Notes under the pieces: model-generated
Database searches by the model: none
Seen by the model: only the letters and a program-made list of their open reading frames with translations
Told to the model about the DNA's origin: nothing
NCBI RefSeq assembly: GCF_018991925.1
Contig: NW_024725489.1
Location: 6,991,916 to 7,055,915 of the forward strand
Direction of reading: 5' to 3'
From: Homarus americanus
Taxonomy: Eukaryota > Arthropoda > Malacostraca > Decapoda > Nephropidae
Length of the DNA stretch: 64,000 bases
Shown: one piece after another, positions 22,560 through 35,053 of the stretch
Numbering within the stretch: position 1 is the stretch's first letter
Layout: the number at the start of each line of letters is the position of its first letter
Position numbers and translations under genes: made by a program

Positions 22560-24620
22560 TTTTAGCTTCCATTCCTTGAGTATACCCTCCTTTGAGTACT
22601 ACCATTACTTGAGTAATAACCCTTCATTGAGTACTACCCTTCATTGAGTACTACCCTTCCTTGAGTACTACTTGAGTAATAACTCTTCATTGAGTACTAC
22701 CCTTCATTGAGTACTACCCTTACTTGAGTAATAACCCTTCATTGAGTACTACCTTCCTTGAGTACTACCATTACTTGAGTAATAACTGAGTACTACCCTT
22801 CATTGAGTACTACCTCTTACTTTAGTAATAACTTTCATTGAGTACTACCCTTCTTGAGTACTACCATTACTTGAGTAATAACCTTCATTGAGTACTCACC
22901 TCCTTGAGTACTCACCTTACTTGAGTAAAACCCTTCATTGAGTACTACCCTTCCTTGAGTACTCACCCTTACTTGAGTAATAACCTCATTCAGTACTACC
23001 TTCCTTGAGTACTACCCTTACTTGAGTAATAACCCTTCATTGAGTAATTACCCTTCCTTGAGTACTACCCTTTACTTTAGTAATAACCCTTCATTCAGTA
23101 CTACTCGTTCCTTGAGTACTACCTTACTTGAGTAATAACCCCATTGAGTGCTACCCTTCTTGAGTACTATCCTTCCTAAGTACTACCTCCTTAAGTACCA
23201 CCTTAAGACTATCCCTCTTGGGTATTACCTTCCTTGAGTAATATCCTTCCTTGAGTAATTACACTTCATTGAGTACTACCTTCATTGATTAATAACCTTC
23301 CTTGAGTACTATCTTTCCTGATACTACCCTCTTCCTTGACTTCCACCCTCTCGTTGAGTACTTCCTTCCTTGAGTGCTATCTTTCATTGAGTACTACCCG
23401 TCCTTGAGCACTTCCCTTCTTGAATTCTACCTCCTTGAGTACTACCTCCTTCCTTGAGTACTACTCTTCTTTGAGTACAAACCTTCATTGAGTACTACCC
23501 TTCGTTGAGCACTAAAATACCCTTGAGAATTAACATTCTTGAGTACTACCCGTCCTGAGTCCTACCGTCCATTGTGCACTAAAATCCCTTGAGTAATAAT
23601 ATTCTTGAGTACTACTCTTCCGTCAGTAATATCCTCCCTTGAGTACTACTGTTACTTAAGCACTACCCTTCCTTGAGTCCTATTCTTCCTTAAGTTCTAT
23701 CCCTCCTTGGAGTACTATCCTTCCTTGAGTCTTATCCCCTTAAGTTCTTTCACTCTTGAGTACTACCCCTTCCTTGAGTAATATCCTCCTTGAGTACTAC
23801 CCTTCCTTGAGTACTACCCTTCCTAGAGTACTACCCTTCCTTGAGTAATATCCTCCCTTGAGTACTACCCTTCCTTGAGTACTACCCCTTCCTTGAGTAA
23901 TATCCTCTTGAGTACTACCATTCTCTTAAGTACTACTCTTCCTTGAGTTCTATCCTTCCTTGAGTAATATCCACCCTTGAGTTTCTTTTGAGTACTATCC
24001 TCCCTTGAGTATTACTGTTCCTTAAGTACTACTTTTCCTTGAGTTCTACCCTTCCTTGAGTAATATGCACCTTTGAGTACTACTGTCTTGAGTACTACCC
24101 TCCTTGAGTTCTACTCCTTCCTTGAGTAATATCCTCCTTGAGTATTACTGTTCCTAATCTACCTTCCTTGAGTACTACCCTCCTTGAGTTCTACCCTTCC
24201 TGAGTAATACCTTCCTTGAGTAATATCCTCCTTGAGTATACTGTTCCAATTACTACCCTTCCTTGAGTACTACCCTCCTTGAGTTCACCCTTCCTGAGTA
24301 ATACCTTCCTTAGTAATATCCTCCTTGAGTACTACCCTTCCTTGAGTACTCACCTTCCTTGAGTACTACTCCTTCCTTGAGTTTTATAGTCCCTTTGGCC
24401 TTCATCTCCATGATTACTAACCTTCATTGAGTACTACCCTTCCTTGAGTAATATCCTCCCTTGAGTACTACCTATCTCTTCAGTACTATCCTCTAGTTAT
24501 TTCCTTCCTTGAGTTCTACCCTTCATTGAGTAATATCCTCCTTGAGTACTACCCTTCCTGAGTACTACCCTTCGTTGAGTACTGTAGTCCTTGGCCTTCA
24601 TCTCCTGCCCTTCCATGATT
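22560..24620. repeat. Minisatellite A, more than 100 units
   Basis: CTTCCTTGAGTACTACCC units with many one- and two-base losses compared with the arrays at 8640-9640 and 41050-41895. Confidence 0.92.
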
Positions 24621-24740
24621 ACTAACCTTTATTGAGTACTATACTCATCTTGGTCTCTGCAGTATCTTCTACAGTTACACAGTCATCACCTCCAGTTAGT
24701 CAGTGATAATCCAACCAGCTGGAAATGTGTACCTGATTTA

Positions 24741-25080
24741 CGGGAATTAGCCCACCCGGCACAGGTCAAACGACCCACAACGGAGCCTGGAGAAAAAAAA
24801 AACTGAAAGAAATTGTATATAGAAAAAGTTATACTGTATTAATCTACACCACGAAGATGCAGGAAAACCAGCTTTTAAAGTGAGACAGATTGTAAGAGCA
24901 TGGAAACACAGAAGAAGGCAGAGCATTCCACAGTTTTGGCTGTGTGAGGAAAGAAAGAGGTACTGTAACGGGTTATTCTCGTGTGACCGACATCCACAGA
25001 GAATGGTGGCACTGCGGGCAAGACGTGTACATGAACCCACTGCCTTGCTGGCGGTACACAGGATGCCAAATCCACCGAGC
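24741..25080 (-). mobile_element. LINE 3'-end fragment
   Basis: Inserted in the copy of the conserved 82-codon frame: ACCTGATTTAC stops at 24740 and GGGCAGTGAAAGCGG resumes at about 25085. Minus-strand translation contains a FLSSHSQN / HTAKTVECSAF pattern in two frames, the C-terminal region typical of LINE ORF2. An A-rich run is at about 24793-24802. Confidence 0.5.
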
Positions 25081-25615
25081 AGTGGGCAGTGAAAGCGGTT
25101 TAGTGCAGTGCCGAACCAACACCTCCCACTGGGCAGTGTTCAAATAGAACTTCTTGTTTTCAAAATGTATGGACTATAATGCTTGATACTACTATTTAAT
25201 ATATATAAGTCTTGTATGAAAAGTATAAGTCATGTACACCATAAACCGGTTAATTTAGTACAAATAAAACAATCAACATTCACATGAAGGACGGTCAAAA
25301 GGTCCGTCATTTCAGCGGTAAAGTTTACGACAAGATTCTGTCTTTATACATATGAATCATGGTTTAGTTTCAATAATATAACTAATGTGCTACAACTTAC
25401 GACTCGAGACAATAAAGGTTATAAACACTATGTACTTTAAAATGAATTAATATATTTATTCATAATAAATACTTGAGACTACTGTATATACATTAACAGA
25501 GATTCCAGTTAGAAATAATATGTATCCTTATATGTTGATGATGATGATGATGAAGATGATGAAGATATGAAGATGATGATGATGGGTGTGGCTGCCGAGG
25601 ATTGTTGTGATGGCA

Positions 25616-26001
25616 TCAGTAGACGTTGATGGTTGTAGCGTCGACCTCGACGCCGTTGTTATGAGAACACACGTAGTCTCCGCGTATTTACTCAAAAAGT
25701 CGTGGAAGACGAGGTAGGCGTGAGGCCGGTGGGTGCCGCTGCCCGGAGTAAACGTATGCTGGCGGACCATCTGGCCACCAGGTCATGTGGAGTACCGCCA
25801 CTGTACCTGGTAGTGTTGCAGATTGTGGTGTGGTGGACACCTCCGCCCTGCAGAACACAAAGGCTTCCTCCAGGTAGTCAATATTGACCGACGTGCCGTT
25901 AACAATGACTGCTTGAGCCGACGACTCGTTGTGTAGGGGAAGGAGGCCGAGAGGGAGGCCAGGGAGAAGACGACTGCTGCAGTGAGGAACGTCACCTGCA
26001 T
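25616..26001 (-). pseudogene. Ig5: single-Ig-domain gene copy with multiple small deletions
   Basis: Aligned to Ig6, this copy spans 386 instead of 399 bases because of several scattered one- to three-base losses (for example AAGGAG to ATGAG, ACACGTGTAG to ACACGTAG, CTCCGGCG to CTCCGCG). The frame breaks repeatedly. Substitutions are few and no nonsense substitution is seen, so the copy would be close to intact if the losses are assembly errors. The surrounding arrays show the same one-sided loss pattern. The promoter at 26131-26152 is intact. Confidence 0.7.
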
Positions 26002-26130
26002 GTTGATGTTGTAATGGCGTGACATGTTGATGTTTGTAGCTGTAATAATTGTGTTTGAAGATACTTAAGGTGGCGAAGTAGTTGTTGGCTGCAGCGGCTG
26101 GTGGAGTTGTGATGGCAGGTGGAGGCTCAC

Positions 26131-26152
26131 AATATATAGCCACATGACGTAA
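26131..26152 (-). promoter_or_regulatory. Ig5 core promoter: TATA box and CRE-like site
   Basis: Minus strand TATATATT (26131-26138) with TTACGTCA (26145-26152) upstream; two bases closer together than in other copies. Confidence 0.55.
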
Positions 26153-26159
26153 GTAATAC

Positions 26160-26825
26160 AAACCGCTACCATTGTGCATCACGAATCCTGAGAATGTTTC
26201 TGGTAACACGGAGCTGACGACCTGCCCCTTCTCCACAGCAGCCATCTTAACTCTTCTGCCACGGATGTGATGCTATAGATAGTAAGAGCTAACAGTTACT
26301 GCTGCTCAGTTATGTCATACACTTAATGTTTTAGCTGTAGTAGATGTGTTTAATGATACAAGAGTTGTAATATTATAGTCAGTGATGGAGATGTAGTTTG
26401 TGGTCACTTAGTAATAACAAAAGCTGTGAGTCATCGCCATAAACTTTGTGGTTAGATTCAGTTTTTTGAGTATAAACTTGTTGTTTTTGGTTAGATGAGA
26501 GCGTCGTCCAGCCTGATGGACTTATTTAGTACTGATGAAGGTCAGGTATTTAGATCATTCAGGTGAGTGTTATCTCAACACTCTGGTGATCTTTAACACA
26601 GTTGTAGCAACTATTATGTCTACACAAATTTGTTCAAACACTTATTAAAGTAAATTAACAAGGTACAGTATATAAGTGTTTGTCTGCCAAGATGGTAAGT
26701 GTGGTCTCCTGTACTACGCCGTAGTGCACCAAGATAACAGCTGATTCCTGGTTTGTGAATGAAAGTGTGACGTCACCATCTACATGTTGTTTACACTCAC
26801 AGAACTGAAGGAGTTGAGTGTATAG
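26160..26825. other. Conserved block Y of Ig5
   Basis: Inverted match to block Y of Ig6, CRE palindrome TGACGTCA at 26768-26775. No gene seen. Confidence 0.6.
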
Positions 26826-27795
26826 TCTCTGAGAGTCCCACAAGTCTCTCAGTGTCTCTCACAATCTTCCAGTATCTCTCACAAGTCTCTCAGTGTCTCT
26901 CACAAGTCTCTCAGTTCTCTACAAGTCTCTCAGTGTCTACAAGTCTTTCAGTATCTCTCCAAGTCTCTCAGTGTTTCTCACAAGTCTCTCAGTGTCTCTC
27001 AAAAGTCTCTCAGTGTCTCACAAGTCTCTCGGTGCCTCTCACAAGTCTCTCTGTGTGTCTCTACAAGTCTTTCAGTGTCTCTCACAAGTCTTCATGTTTC
27101 TCACAAGTCTCTCAGTGTCTCATAAGCTCTTATTGCCTCACAAGTCTCTCCTGTGTCTCACAGTCTTCACAAGTCTCTTAGTGTCTATGTTTCACAGTTT
27201 TAACAAGTCTCAATGTCTCACACAGTCTCTCATAAGTTTTATCCTGCAGAGTCTCTCACAAGTATGTCTGTCTTCCACAGTCTCATACAAGTCTTTCTTG
27301 TCTCACGCAGTCTCTCTTATGTCTCAAGCAGTCTCTATGTCTCACACAGTCTCTCACAAGTCTCTCATGTCTCACACAGTCTCAAAAGTCTCTCAATGTC
27401 TCACAAAGTCTCTCACAAGTCTCTATGTCTCACACAATCTCTCACAAGTCTTTCTATGTCTCATACAGTCTCTCACAAGTCTCTATGTTCACACAATCTT
27501 CAAAGTCTCTATGTCTCACACAGTCTCTCAAAAGTCTCTATATCTCACAAAGTCTCTCACAAGTCTCTATGTCTCACACAATCTCAAGTTATCTATGTCT
27601 CACAAAGTCTCTCACAAGTCTCTATGTCTCACACAGTCTCTCATAAGTCTCTATGTCTCACAAAGTCTCTCAAGCTCTTTATGTCTCACACAGTCTCTCA
27701 AGTCTCTATGTCTCACAGTCTCTCACAAGTCTCTCTCTCGGTCTCATACAGTCTCTCACAGTCTCTATGTCTCACACAGTCTCTCTCAGTAGTCT
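26826..27795. repeat. Minisatellite B
   Basis: CT-rich 29-31 bp units, with many small losses. Confidence 0.9.
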
Positions 27796-27974
27796 CACAT
27801 AATCGCCACACATCTCCAGGAGTCATACAGTTAAGGTTGGTGAAAATATTCAGTTAGTGAGAAGTTATTTCGCTGCTGTGGCTGTTGTTTACGTAGAAAT
27901 TCTGGTTTATGATTGGTTGTTGGCGACAGGTGTAAAGTGCCGTCTTGTCTGGCATCTTAGTGGTTGAAGGTCAA

Positions 27975-28160
27975 TATTTTCTTGTGTTGTAAGACGTTGT
28001 GGTGGCAGCAGCTGGTGGGAAGGTGTTGTGTTGTAAGACGTTGTGGTGGCAGCAGCTGTTGTTGGGTAGATCTTGCACACTGCATTACAATACATTACAA
28101 ACACAACACAACACAACACAGCACAATAACACAGCACTGCAAACATAGAGCACAACACAA
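27975..28160. repeat. Minisatellite C (2 units) and TTGTG tract, left of gap
   Basis: The C array (27975-28075) and ACACAACACA tract run into the N run. The array is probably collapsed or truncated by the gap. Confidence 0.8.
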
Positions 28161-28260
28161 NNNNNNNNNNNNNNNNNNNNNNNNNNNNNNNNNNNNNNNN
28201 NNNNNNNNNNNNNNNNNNNNNNNNNNNNNNNNNNNNNNNNNNNNNNNNNNNNNNNNNNNN
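28161..28260. other. Assembly gap (100 N) at the centre of a palindrome
   Basis: Exactly 100 N, a conventional unknown-size gap. The sequence on both sides is the same TTGTG repeat in opposite orientation, so the true join and length are unknown. Confidence 0.95.
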
Positions 28261-28315
28261 TGTGTTGTGTTGTGTTGTGTTGTGTTGTGTTTGTAATGCA
28301 TTGTAGTGCAGTTTG
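28261..28315. repeat. TTGTG tract, right of gap
   Basis: Pure TGTGTTGTGT repeat, inverted mate of the tract left of the gap. Confidence 0.85.
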
Positions 28316-28321
28316 CAGTAC

Positions 28322-29396
28322 AAGATCTACCCAACACCAGCTGCTGCCACCACAACGTCTTACAACACAACATCTTGCCAACACCAGCTGCTGCCACCAC
28401 AACGTTTTACAACACAACACCTTCCCAACACCAGCTGCTGCCACCACAACGTCCTACAACACAACATCTTGCCAACACCAGCTGCTGCCACCACAACGTC
28501 TTACAACACAACATCTTGCCAACACCAGCTGCTACCACCACAACGTCTTACAACACAACATCTTCTTGCCACCAACACCAAGATCTACCCAACACCAGTT
28601 GCTGCCACCACAACGTCTTACAACACAACATCTTCCCTAACACCAGCTGCTGCCACCACAACGTCTTACAACACAACATCTTGCCAACACCAACTGCTGC
28701 CACCACAACGTCTTACAACACAACACCTTCCCAACACCAGCTGCTGCCACCACAACGTCTTACAACACAACATCTTGCCAACACCAGCTGCTGCCACCAC
28801 AACGTCTTACAACACAACACCTTCCCAACACCAGCTGCTGCCACCACAACGTCTTACAACATAACACCAACAGCAGCTGCTGCCACCACAACTTCTTACA
28901 ACACAACACCTTCCCAGCACCAGCTGCTGCCACCACAACGTCTTACAACACAACATCTTGCCAACACCAGCTGTTGCCACCACAACGTCTTACAACACAA
29001 CACCTTCCAACACCAGTTGCTGCCACCACAACGTCTTACAACACAACACCTTCCCCTACACCAGCTGCTGCCACCACAACGTCTTGCAACACCAACACCA
29101 GCTGCTGCCACCACAACGTCTTACAACACAACATCTTGCCAACACCACAACAATACAACACAACATTTGCCAACACCACACCACAACGTCTTACAACACA
29201 ACATCTTGCTAACACCAGCTGCTGCCACCACAACGTCTTACAACACAACATCTTGCCAACACCAGTTGCTGCCACCACAACGTCTTACAACACAACATCT
29301 TGCCAACACCAGCTGCTGCCACCACAACGTCTTACAACACAACATCTTGCCAACACCAGCTGCTGCCACCACAACGTCTTACAACACAAGAAAATA
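28322..29396. repeat. Minisatellite C, about 23 units
   Basis: Largest C array. Stop-free in all three plus frames, giving a 364-codon artefact frame. Some units are shortened between 29100 and 29200. Confidence 0.92.
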
Positions 29397-29403
29397 TTGA
29401 CCT

Positions 29404-30358
29404 TCAACCACATAGAGAGACTTGTGAGAATCTTTGTGAGACATAGAGACTTGTGAGAGACTGTGTGAGAAATAGAGAGACTTGTGAGAGATGTGTGAGA
29501 CATAGAGAGACTTGTGAGAGACTGTATGAGGCATAGAGACTTGTGAGAGACTGTGTGAGACATAGAGACTTGTGAGAGACTGTGTGAAACATAGAGACTT
29601 GTGAGAGACTTTGTGAGACATAGAGAGATTTGTTGAGAGACTTTATGAGACATAGAGAGACTTGTTGAGAGACTTTATGAGACATAGAGAGGCTTGTGAG
29701 AATCTTTGTGAGACATAGAGAGACTTGTGAGAGACTGTGTAAGACATAGAGAGACTTTTGAGAGATTGTGTGAGACATAGAGACTTGGGAGAGACTGTGT
29801 GAGAAATAGAGACTTGTGAGAGATGTGTGAGACAAAGAGAGACTTGCGAGAGACTGTGTGAGACATAGAGAGACTGCTTGAGACATAGAAATACTTGTGT
29901 GAGACTGTGGAAGACAGACATTCTTGTGAGAGACTCTGCGAGATAAAAACTTATGGAGAGACTGTGTGAGACATTGAGACTTGTTAAAGACTGTAAAACA
30001 TAGAGACACTCAGAGACTTGTCAGAGACTGTGAGACACAGAGAGACGTGTGAGACACACTAAGAGACTTGTGAGAGACATTAAGAGTCTTGTGAGAAACA
30101 CTGAAAGACTTGTCAGAGACACACAGAGACTTGTGAGAGACACAGAGAGACTTGTGAGAGATACTGAGAGACACTGAAAGACTTGTGAGAGATACTATAA
30201 GACTTGTGAGAGACAGAGAGAGACTTGTGAGAGACACTGAGAGACACTGAAAGACTTGTGAGAGATACTGAAAGACTAGTGAGAGACACTGAGAGACTTG
30301 TGAGAGACACTGAGAGACTTCTGGGAGACACAGAGAGACTTGTGGGACTCTCAGAGAG
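29404..30358. repeat. Minisatellite B
   Basis: GAGAGACTTGTGAGAGAC-type units, inverted relative to 26826-27795. Confidence 0.9.
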
Positions 30359-31050
30359 ACTATACACTCAACTCCTTCAGTTCTGTTTAGTGTAAACAGC
30401 ATGTAGATGCGTGACGTCACACTTTCATTCACAAACCAGGAATCAGCTGTTATCTTGGTGCACTACGGCGTAGTACAGGAGACTCCACACTTACCATCTT
30501 GCCAGACAAACACTTACATTACTTATAATATACTGTACCTTGTTAATTTAGTTTAATAAGTGTTGGAACAAAGTTGTGTAGACATAATAGTTGCTACAAC
30601 TGTGTTAAAGATCACCAGAGTGTTGAGATAACACTCACCTGAATGATCTAAATACCTGACCTTCATCAGTACTAAGTAAGTCCATCAGGCTGGACGACGC
30701 TCTCATCTTAACCAAAATCAAGTTTATACTTACAAAAAACTGAATCTAACCAAAACGTTTATGGCGATGACTCATAGCTTTTGTTATTACTAAGTGACCA
30801 CAAACTACATCTCCATCACTGACTATAATATTATCATAACTATTGTATCATTAAACACATCTACTACAGCTAAAACATTAAGTGTATGACATAACTGAGC
30901 AGTAGTAACTGTTAGCTCTTACTATCTATAGCATCACATCCGTGGCAGAAGAGTAAAGATGGCTGCTGTAGATAAGGGCAGGTCGTCAGCTCCGTGTTAC
31001 CAAGAAACATTCTCAGGATTCGTGATGCATAATGGTAGCGGTTTGTATTA
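30359..31050. other. Conserved block Y upstream of Ig6
   Basis: Contains the CRE palindrome TGACGTCA (30412-30419) and ends with AAGATGGCTGCTG near 30957. No independent gene is called. Confidence 0.6.
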
Positions 31051-31051
31051 C

Positions 31052-31075
31052 TTACGTCATGTGTGGCTATATATT
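31052..31075 (+). promoter_or_regulatory. Ig6 core promoter: CRE-like site and TATA box
   Basis: TTACGTCA (31052-31059) and TATATATT (31068-31075), 137 bases before the ATG. Start of transcription is expected near 31098. Confidence 0.68.
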
Positions 31076-31211
31076 GTGAGCCTCCACCAACTGCCATCAC
31101 AACTCCACCAGCCGCTGCACCAACAACAACTACTTCGCCACCTTAAGTATCTTCAAACACAATTTTTACATCTTGACAAACATCAACATGTCACGCCATT
31201 ACAACATCAAC

Positions 31212-31610
31212 ATGCAGGTGACGTTCCTCACTGCAGTAGTCGTCTTCTCCTTGGCCTCCCTTTCGGCCTCGCTTCCCCTACACAACGAGTCGTCGGCTCA
31301 AGCAGTCATTGTTAACGGCACGTCGGTCAATATTGACTACCTGGAGGAAGCCTTCGTGTTCTGCAGGGCGGAGTTTTCCACCACAGACAACCTGCAACAC
31401 TACCAAGTACAATGGCGGTACTCCACACATGACCTGGTGGCCAGATGGTCCGCCAGCAACCGCTACGTTTACTCCTTGGGCAGCGGCACCCACCGGCCTC
31501 ATGCCTACCTCGTCTTCCACGACTTTTTTAGTAAATACGCCGGAGACTACACGTGTGTTCTCCTTAACAACGGCGTCGAGGTCGACGCTACAACCATCAA
31601 CGTCTACTGA
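31212..31610 (+). CDS. Ig6: secreted single-immunoglobulin-domain protein, intact
   Basis: Intact 132-codon, intronless frame. Residues 1-22 are a signal peptide (core FLTAVVVFSLASLSA). The Ig-like domain carries Cys51 (FVFCRAEF), Trp68 (VQWRYS), Trp79 (ARWSAS) and Cys115 (AGDYTC), with sequons at Asn25 and Asn35. No membrane anchor, so a free secreted protein is expected. It differs from Ig1 at only a few residues. The gene has a full promoter, block Y upstream, and a 3' flank with AATAAA at 31762-31767 about 150 bases after the stop, making it the best-supported transcription unit of the family. Function is not known; a recognition or immune-effector role is inference only. Confidence 0.8.
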   Translation: MQVTFLTAVVVFSLASLSASLPLHNESSAQAVIVNGTSVNIDYLEEAFVFCRAEFSTTDNLQHYQVQWRYSTHDLVARWSASNRYVYSLGSGTHRPHAYLVFHDFFSKYAGDYTCVLLNNGVEVDATTINVY

Positions 31611-32030
31611 TGCGGCCATCACAACAATCCTCGGCGGCCACCACCCATCATCATCATCTTCATCATCTTCATCATCATCATCATCAACATATAAGGATAC
31701 ATATTATTTCTAACTGGAATCTCTGTTAATGTATATACAGTAGTCTCAAGTATTTATTATGAATAAATATATTAATTCATTTTAAAGTACATAGTGTTTA
31801 TAACCTTTATTGTCTCGAGTGATAAGTTGTAGCACATTAGTTATATTATTGAAACAAAGAAGCCATGATTCATATGTATTATTATAAAGACAGAATCTTG
31901 TCGTAAACTTTACCGCTGAAATGACGGACCTTTTGACCGTCCCTCATGTGAATGTTGATTGTTTTATTTTGTGGTAAATTGACAGGTTTATGGTGTACAT
32001 GACTTATACTTTTCATACAAGACTTATATA
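31611..32030 (+). other. Ig6 3' UTR and flank with poly-A signal
   Basis: CAT/TCA repeats (31643-31686) follow the stop; AATAAA at 31762-31767 is the likely poly-A signal. The rest is conserved flank shared with all copies. Confidence 0.6.
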
Positions 32031-32032
32031 TA

Positions 32033-32281
32033 TTAAATAGTAGTATCAGAAGCATTATAGTCCATACATTTTGAAAACAAGAAGTCCATTATGTGAACAC
32101 TGCCCAGTGGGAGGTGTTGGTTCCGGCACTGCACTAAACCGCTTTCACTGCCCCAACTGTAAATCAGGTACACATTTCCAGCTGGTTGGATTATCATACT
32201 GATTGACTGACTAACTGGCGGTGATGACTGTGTAACTGTAGAGAAGATATTGCAGAGACCAAAGATGAGTACTGTACTCAA
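32033..32281 (-). other. Conserved 82-codon open frame (unknown), inverted copy
   Basis: Nearly identical to the frame at 9650-9898; convergent with Ig6. Start is not an ATG. See that entry for the caveat on whether it is coding. Confidence 0.3.
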
Positions 32282-33120
32282 TGAACGTTAGTAATCATGG
32301 AGTGGTAGGAGATGAAGGCCAACGAGGACTATAGTACTCAACGAAAGGTAGTACTCAAGGAAGGGTAGTACTTAAGGAACGGTAGTACGCAAGGAAGGAT
32401 AAGACTCAAGGAAGGGTAGTACTCAAGGAAGGGAAATAACTTAAGGAAGGATAAGACTCAAGGAAGGGTAGTACTCAAGGAAGGGATAGCCCTTAAGAAA
32501 GAGTAGGACTCAAGAAAGGGTAATACTTAAGGAGCGGTAGTACTCAAGGGAGGACATTACTGATGGAAGGTTAGCACTCAAAGAATGATATTACTCAAGG
32601 GATTGTACTGCTCAATGAAGGGTAGTACTCAAGGAAGGGTAGTACTAAAGTAATGGTAGTACTCAAGATGGGGTAGTACTCAATGAAAGATAGTACTAAA
32701 GGAAGGGTAGTAATCAAGGAAGGGCAGTACTCTAGGAAGGGTAGTACTTTAGGAAGGATTGAACTTAAGGAAGGATAGTACTCAAGCAAGGATAGTACTC
32801 AAGGAAGGGTAGTACTCAAGGAAGGGTAGTACTAAAGGAAGAGTATTACTCAAGGAAGGGAAGTGCTCAAGGAAGGGTAGTACTCAGTGAAATATACTAC
32901 TCAAGGAAGGGAAGAACTCAACGAAGGGTGAAACTCAAGGAAGGGTAGTGTTCAAGAAAGGATAGTACTCAAGGAAGGGTATTACTCAAGGAAGGGTAGT
33001 ACTCAAGGAAGGATTATTACTCAAGTAATGGCAGTGCTCAAGTAATGGTAGTAGTCAATGAAGGGTAGTACTCAAGGAAGGCTACTACTCAAGGAAGAGT
33101 TAGTACTCAAGGAATGGAAG
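32282..33120. repeat. Minisatellite A (inverted)
   Basis: GGGTAGTACTCAAGGAAG units, mirror of 22560-24620 but less than half as long. Confidence 0.92.
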
Positions 33121-33420
33121 CTAACAATACACCAGAATAAATGTGAGTTTCATAAATTATTTCAGTGTTAAAATATTACACCATTTTATTATGTTTAGTC
33201 ACACAAAGTCTATACCAATGTGTTGTTACCAGTAGGAGGACGAAGGTGTTGTAGCTTAATGGTTGTTACTGTGTTGTATGACTGAGGGAAGGTTGTAAGA
33301 CTGGGTATGGTTAGGTTAGGTTAGGTTAGTAATCACCAAATAATTTTATCAGCACCTTCTTGTAGTCAACTGAGTATAGAGGTTGACGTATTAATGTTTT
33401 TATTATGGCGGGGTGAAGTG
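33121..33420. other. Spacer between minisatellites A and F, with TTAGG tract
   Basis: Conserved spacer also seen at 8353-8639 and 40040-40339; (TTAGG)n at 33307-33330. No gene. Confidence 0.6.
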
Positions 33421-33630
33421 ACTCTACCAATCACAGCGTTCCTTCATCATCATCTCTGTAACTTCACCAATCACAGTGTTCCTTCACCATCATCTCTGTG
33501 ACTCCACCAGTCACTCCACCAATCACAGCGTTCCTTCACCATCATCTCTGTGACTCCACCAATCATAGTGTTCCTTCACCATCATCTCTGTAACTCCACC
33601 AATCAGAGTGTTCCTTCACCATCATTGTAC
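33421..33630. repeat. Minisatellite F, about 5 units
   Basis: Inverted units; right end of the Ig5/Ig6 palindrome. Confidence 0.9.
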
Positions 33631-35040
33631 TGCCCACATCATTGTCATTCCTAAAAACTCCCTTTAATTCATATTACGCTACTTAACATTCAAATCCACC
33701 GCGCTTGTAGAATCTCAGAAGAGGGGAAACATTGATAAAGGATAACTCACCTACTCAATGTTACTGAATCATGTGTTGTATTGTACCCAGGTACACTTAT
33801 ATTATGTTAATTGTATGTATTCATAGCATTAAGGAGAACTCAGGGTATCTATAAGATGATTTGGAAAGTCCAGTTGATCCGAACGAGTGTACTTTAGGAC
33901 TAAGTGTAGATCGTGGCTTGAAGGTCATATTATTTACGTCTGTAAACGTGTAGCGAACATAACTTCCACAAATATCATATGAAAATACATGAGAACAATG
34001 ATCTGGAAAAAGGATAAAGGTATCAGACCTATGTGAGGTGTTGGAAGTGACCCAGAAACTATACGTGAAAGAAAATATCTTGTTTGCATCGGTGTGAACT
34101 TAATACACCTCGTCTCCTCGGGTGACGTATACCCACGACATGTACAGTGATCAGAGAATCTTATGTCTGTGTTCAAATAGTGCAATGTGTGAGAGGAGGA
34201 TCCCTAATTACAGTTTTAAGTGAAGTGGATATACCCACGCCATGAACATTCGGCTTTTGTTTGAAGGTCGCGTCCTTTGTGCCCGCCTCGAGTGTGCCTC
34301 GTTGATATTATAACCCAATGAATTTACCCATGAACTAGCAAACCAGAACCTAACCTTAGTGTGTGATTTAGGATTAAAATATGTGTTGATAAGGCTTGAG
34401 TTACAATATACCGGAAAGTGTTCAGGTGAGAACCGTAAGAAATAAAAGTACAAATTAAAGATTGGAAACTGTAGGCCTACGGGGTGACGAGCGGCGGGGG
34501 CACTGCCCTCGGTATCCTCCGTTCTACCGTCACCTCAGGTCAGTGTCCTATCGGGCTTCATCCCGCCCTGTAAAAAAGGGCTTATATAGCAGTTATTACA
34601 GTTTAAAGCTTTGCCTGATGTATAAGTGAAATTATAATGTGTTAGGGTGTGTGATAACCGCCCATCAGGCAATATTCCTCAGTACCCTCCGTTCTACCGT
34701 CACCTCAGGTCACACGCAGTCGGAGCACCTTGCTGGGCGTCGGCCATTCTCCCTGTGAGCGTCCCACCATGTGAGGTGACTACCAGCTATACTATTCCAC
34801 TGTGAACCTGTGGGTCCCCTGCAGACCACCCCAAATGAGTAGGAATAAATAAGGAAATGCTTGAGAAACTCCGCGGTCGTCACTTGGAGCGACCTATAAT
34901 GCCAGGCGCAGAAACAGTACTGGTATGTCTCTGGGTATAGCCCTCGTCTCTACCCACCGAGGACGGTGTGTAACAGGTGTGATGAGCTGGTGCTACAGGG
35001 AGGTGAGATGGTGTTACTATGTATGATGACCTAAGGTGCT
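33631..35040. other. Single-copy stretch, no gene recognised
   Basis: About 1.4 kb without a paralogue in the window. A segment of about 38 bases including CCTCCGTTCTACCGTCACCT occurs twice (about 34504 and 34675). Short open frames lack supporting features. Confidence 0.4.
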
Positions 35041-35053
35041 ATATTCCATACAG

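Noticed and set aside
28306..29400. 364-codon open frame and its siblings over minisatellite C (also 45938-47060, 4876-5403, 13943-14524)
   Set aside because: All three frames are open because the 47-bp unit has no stops; composition artefact.
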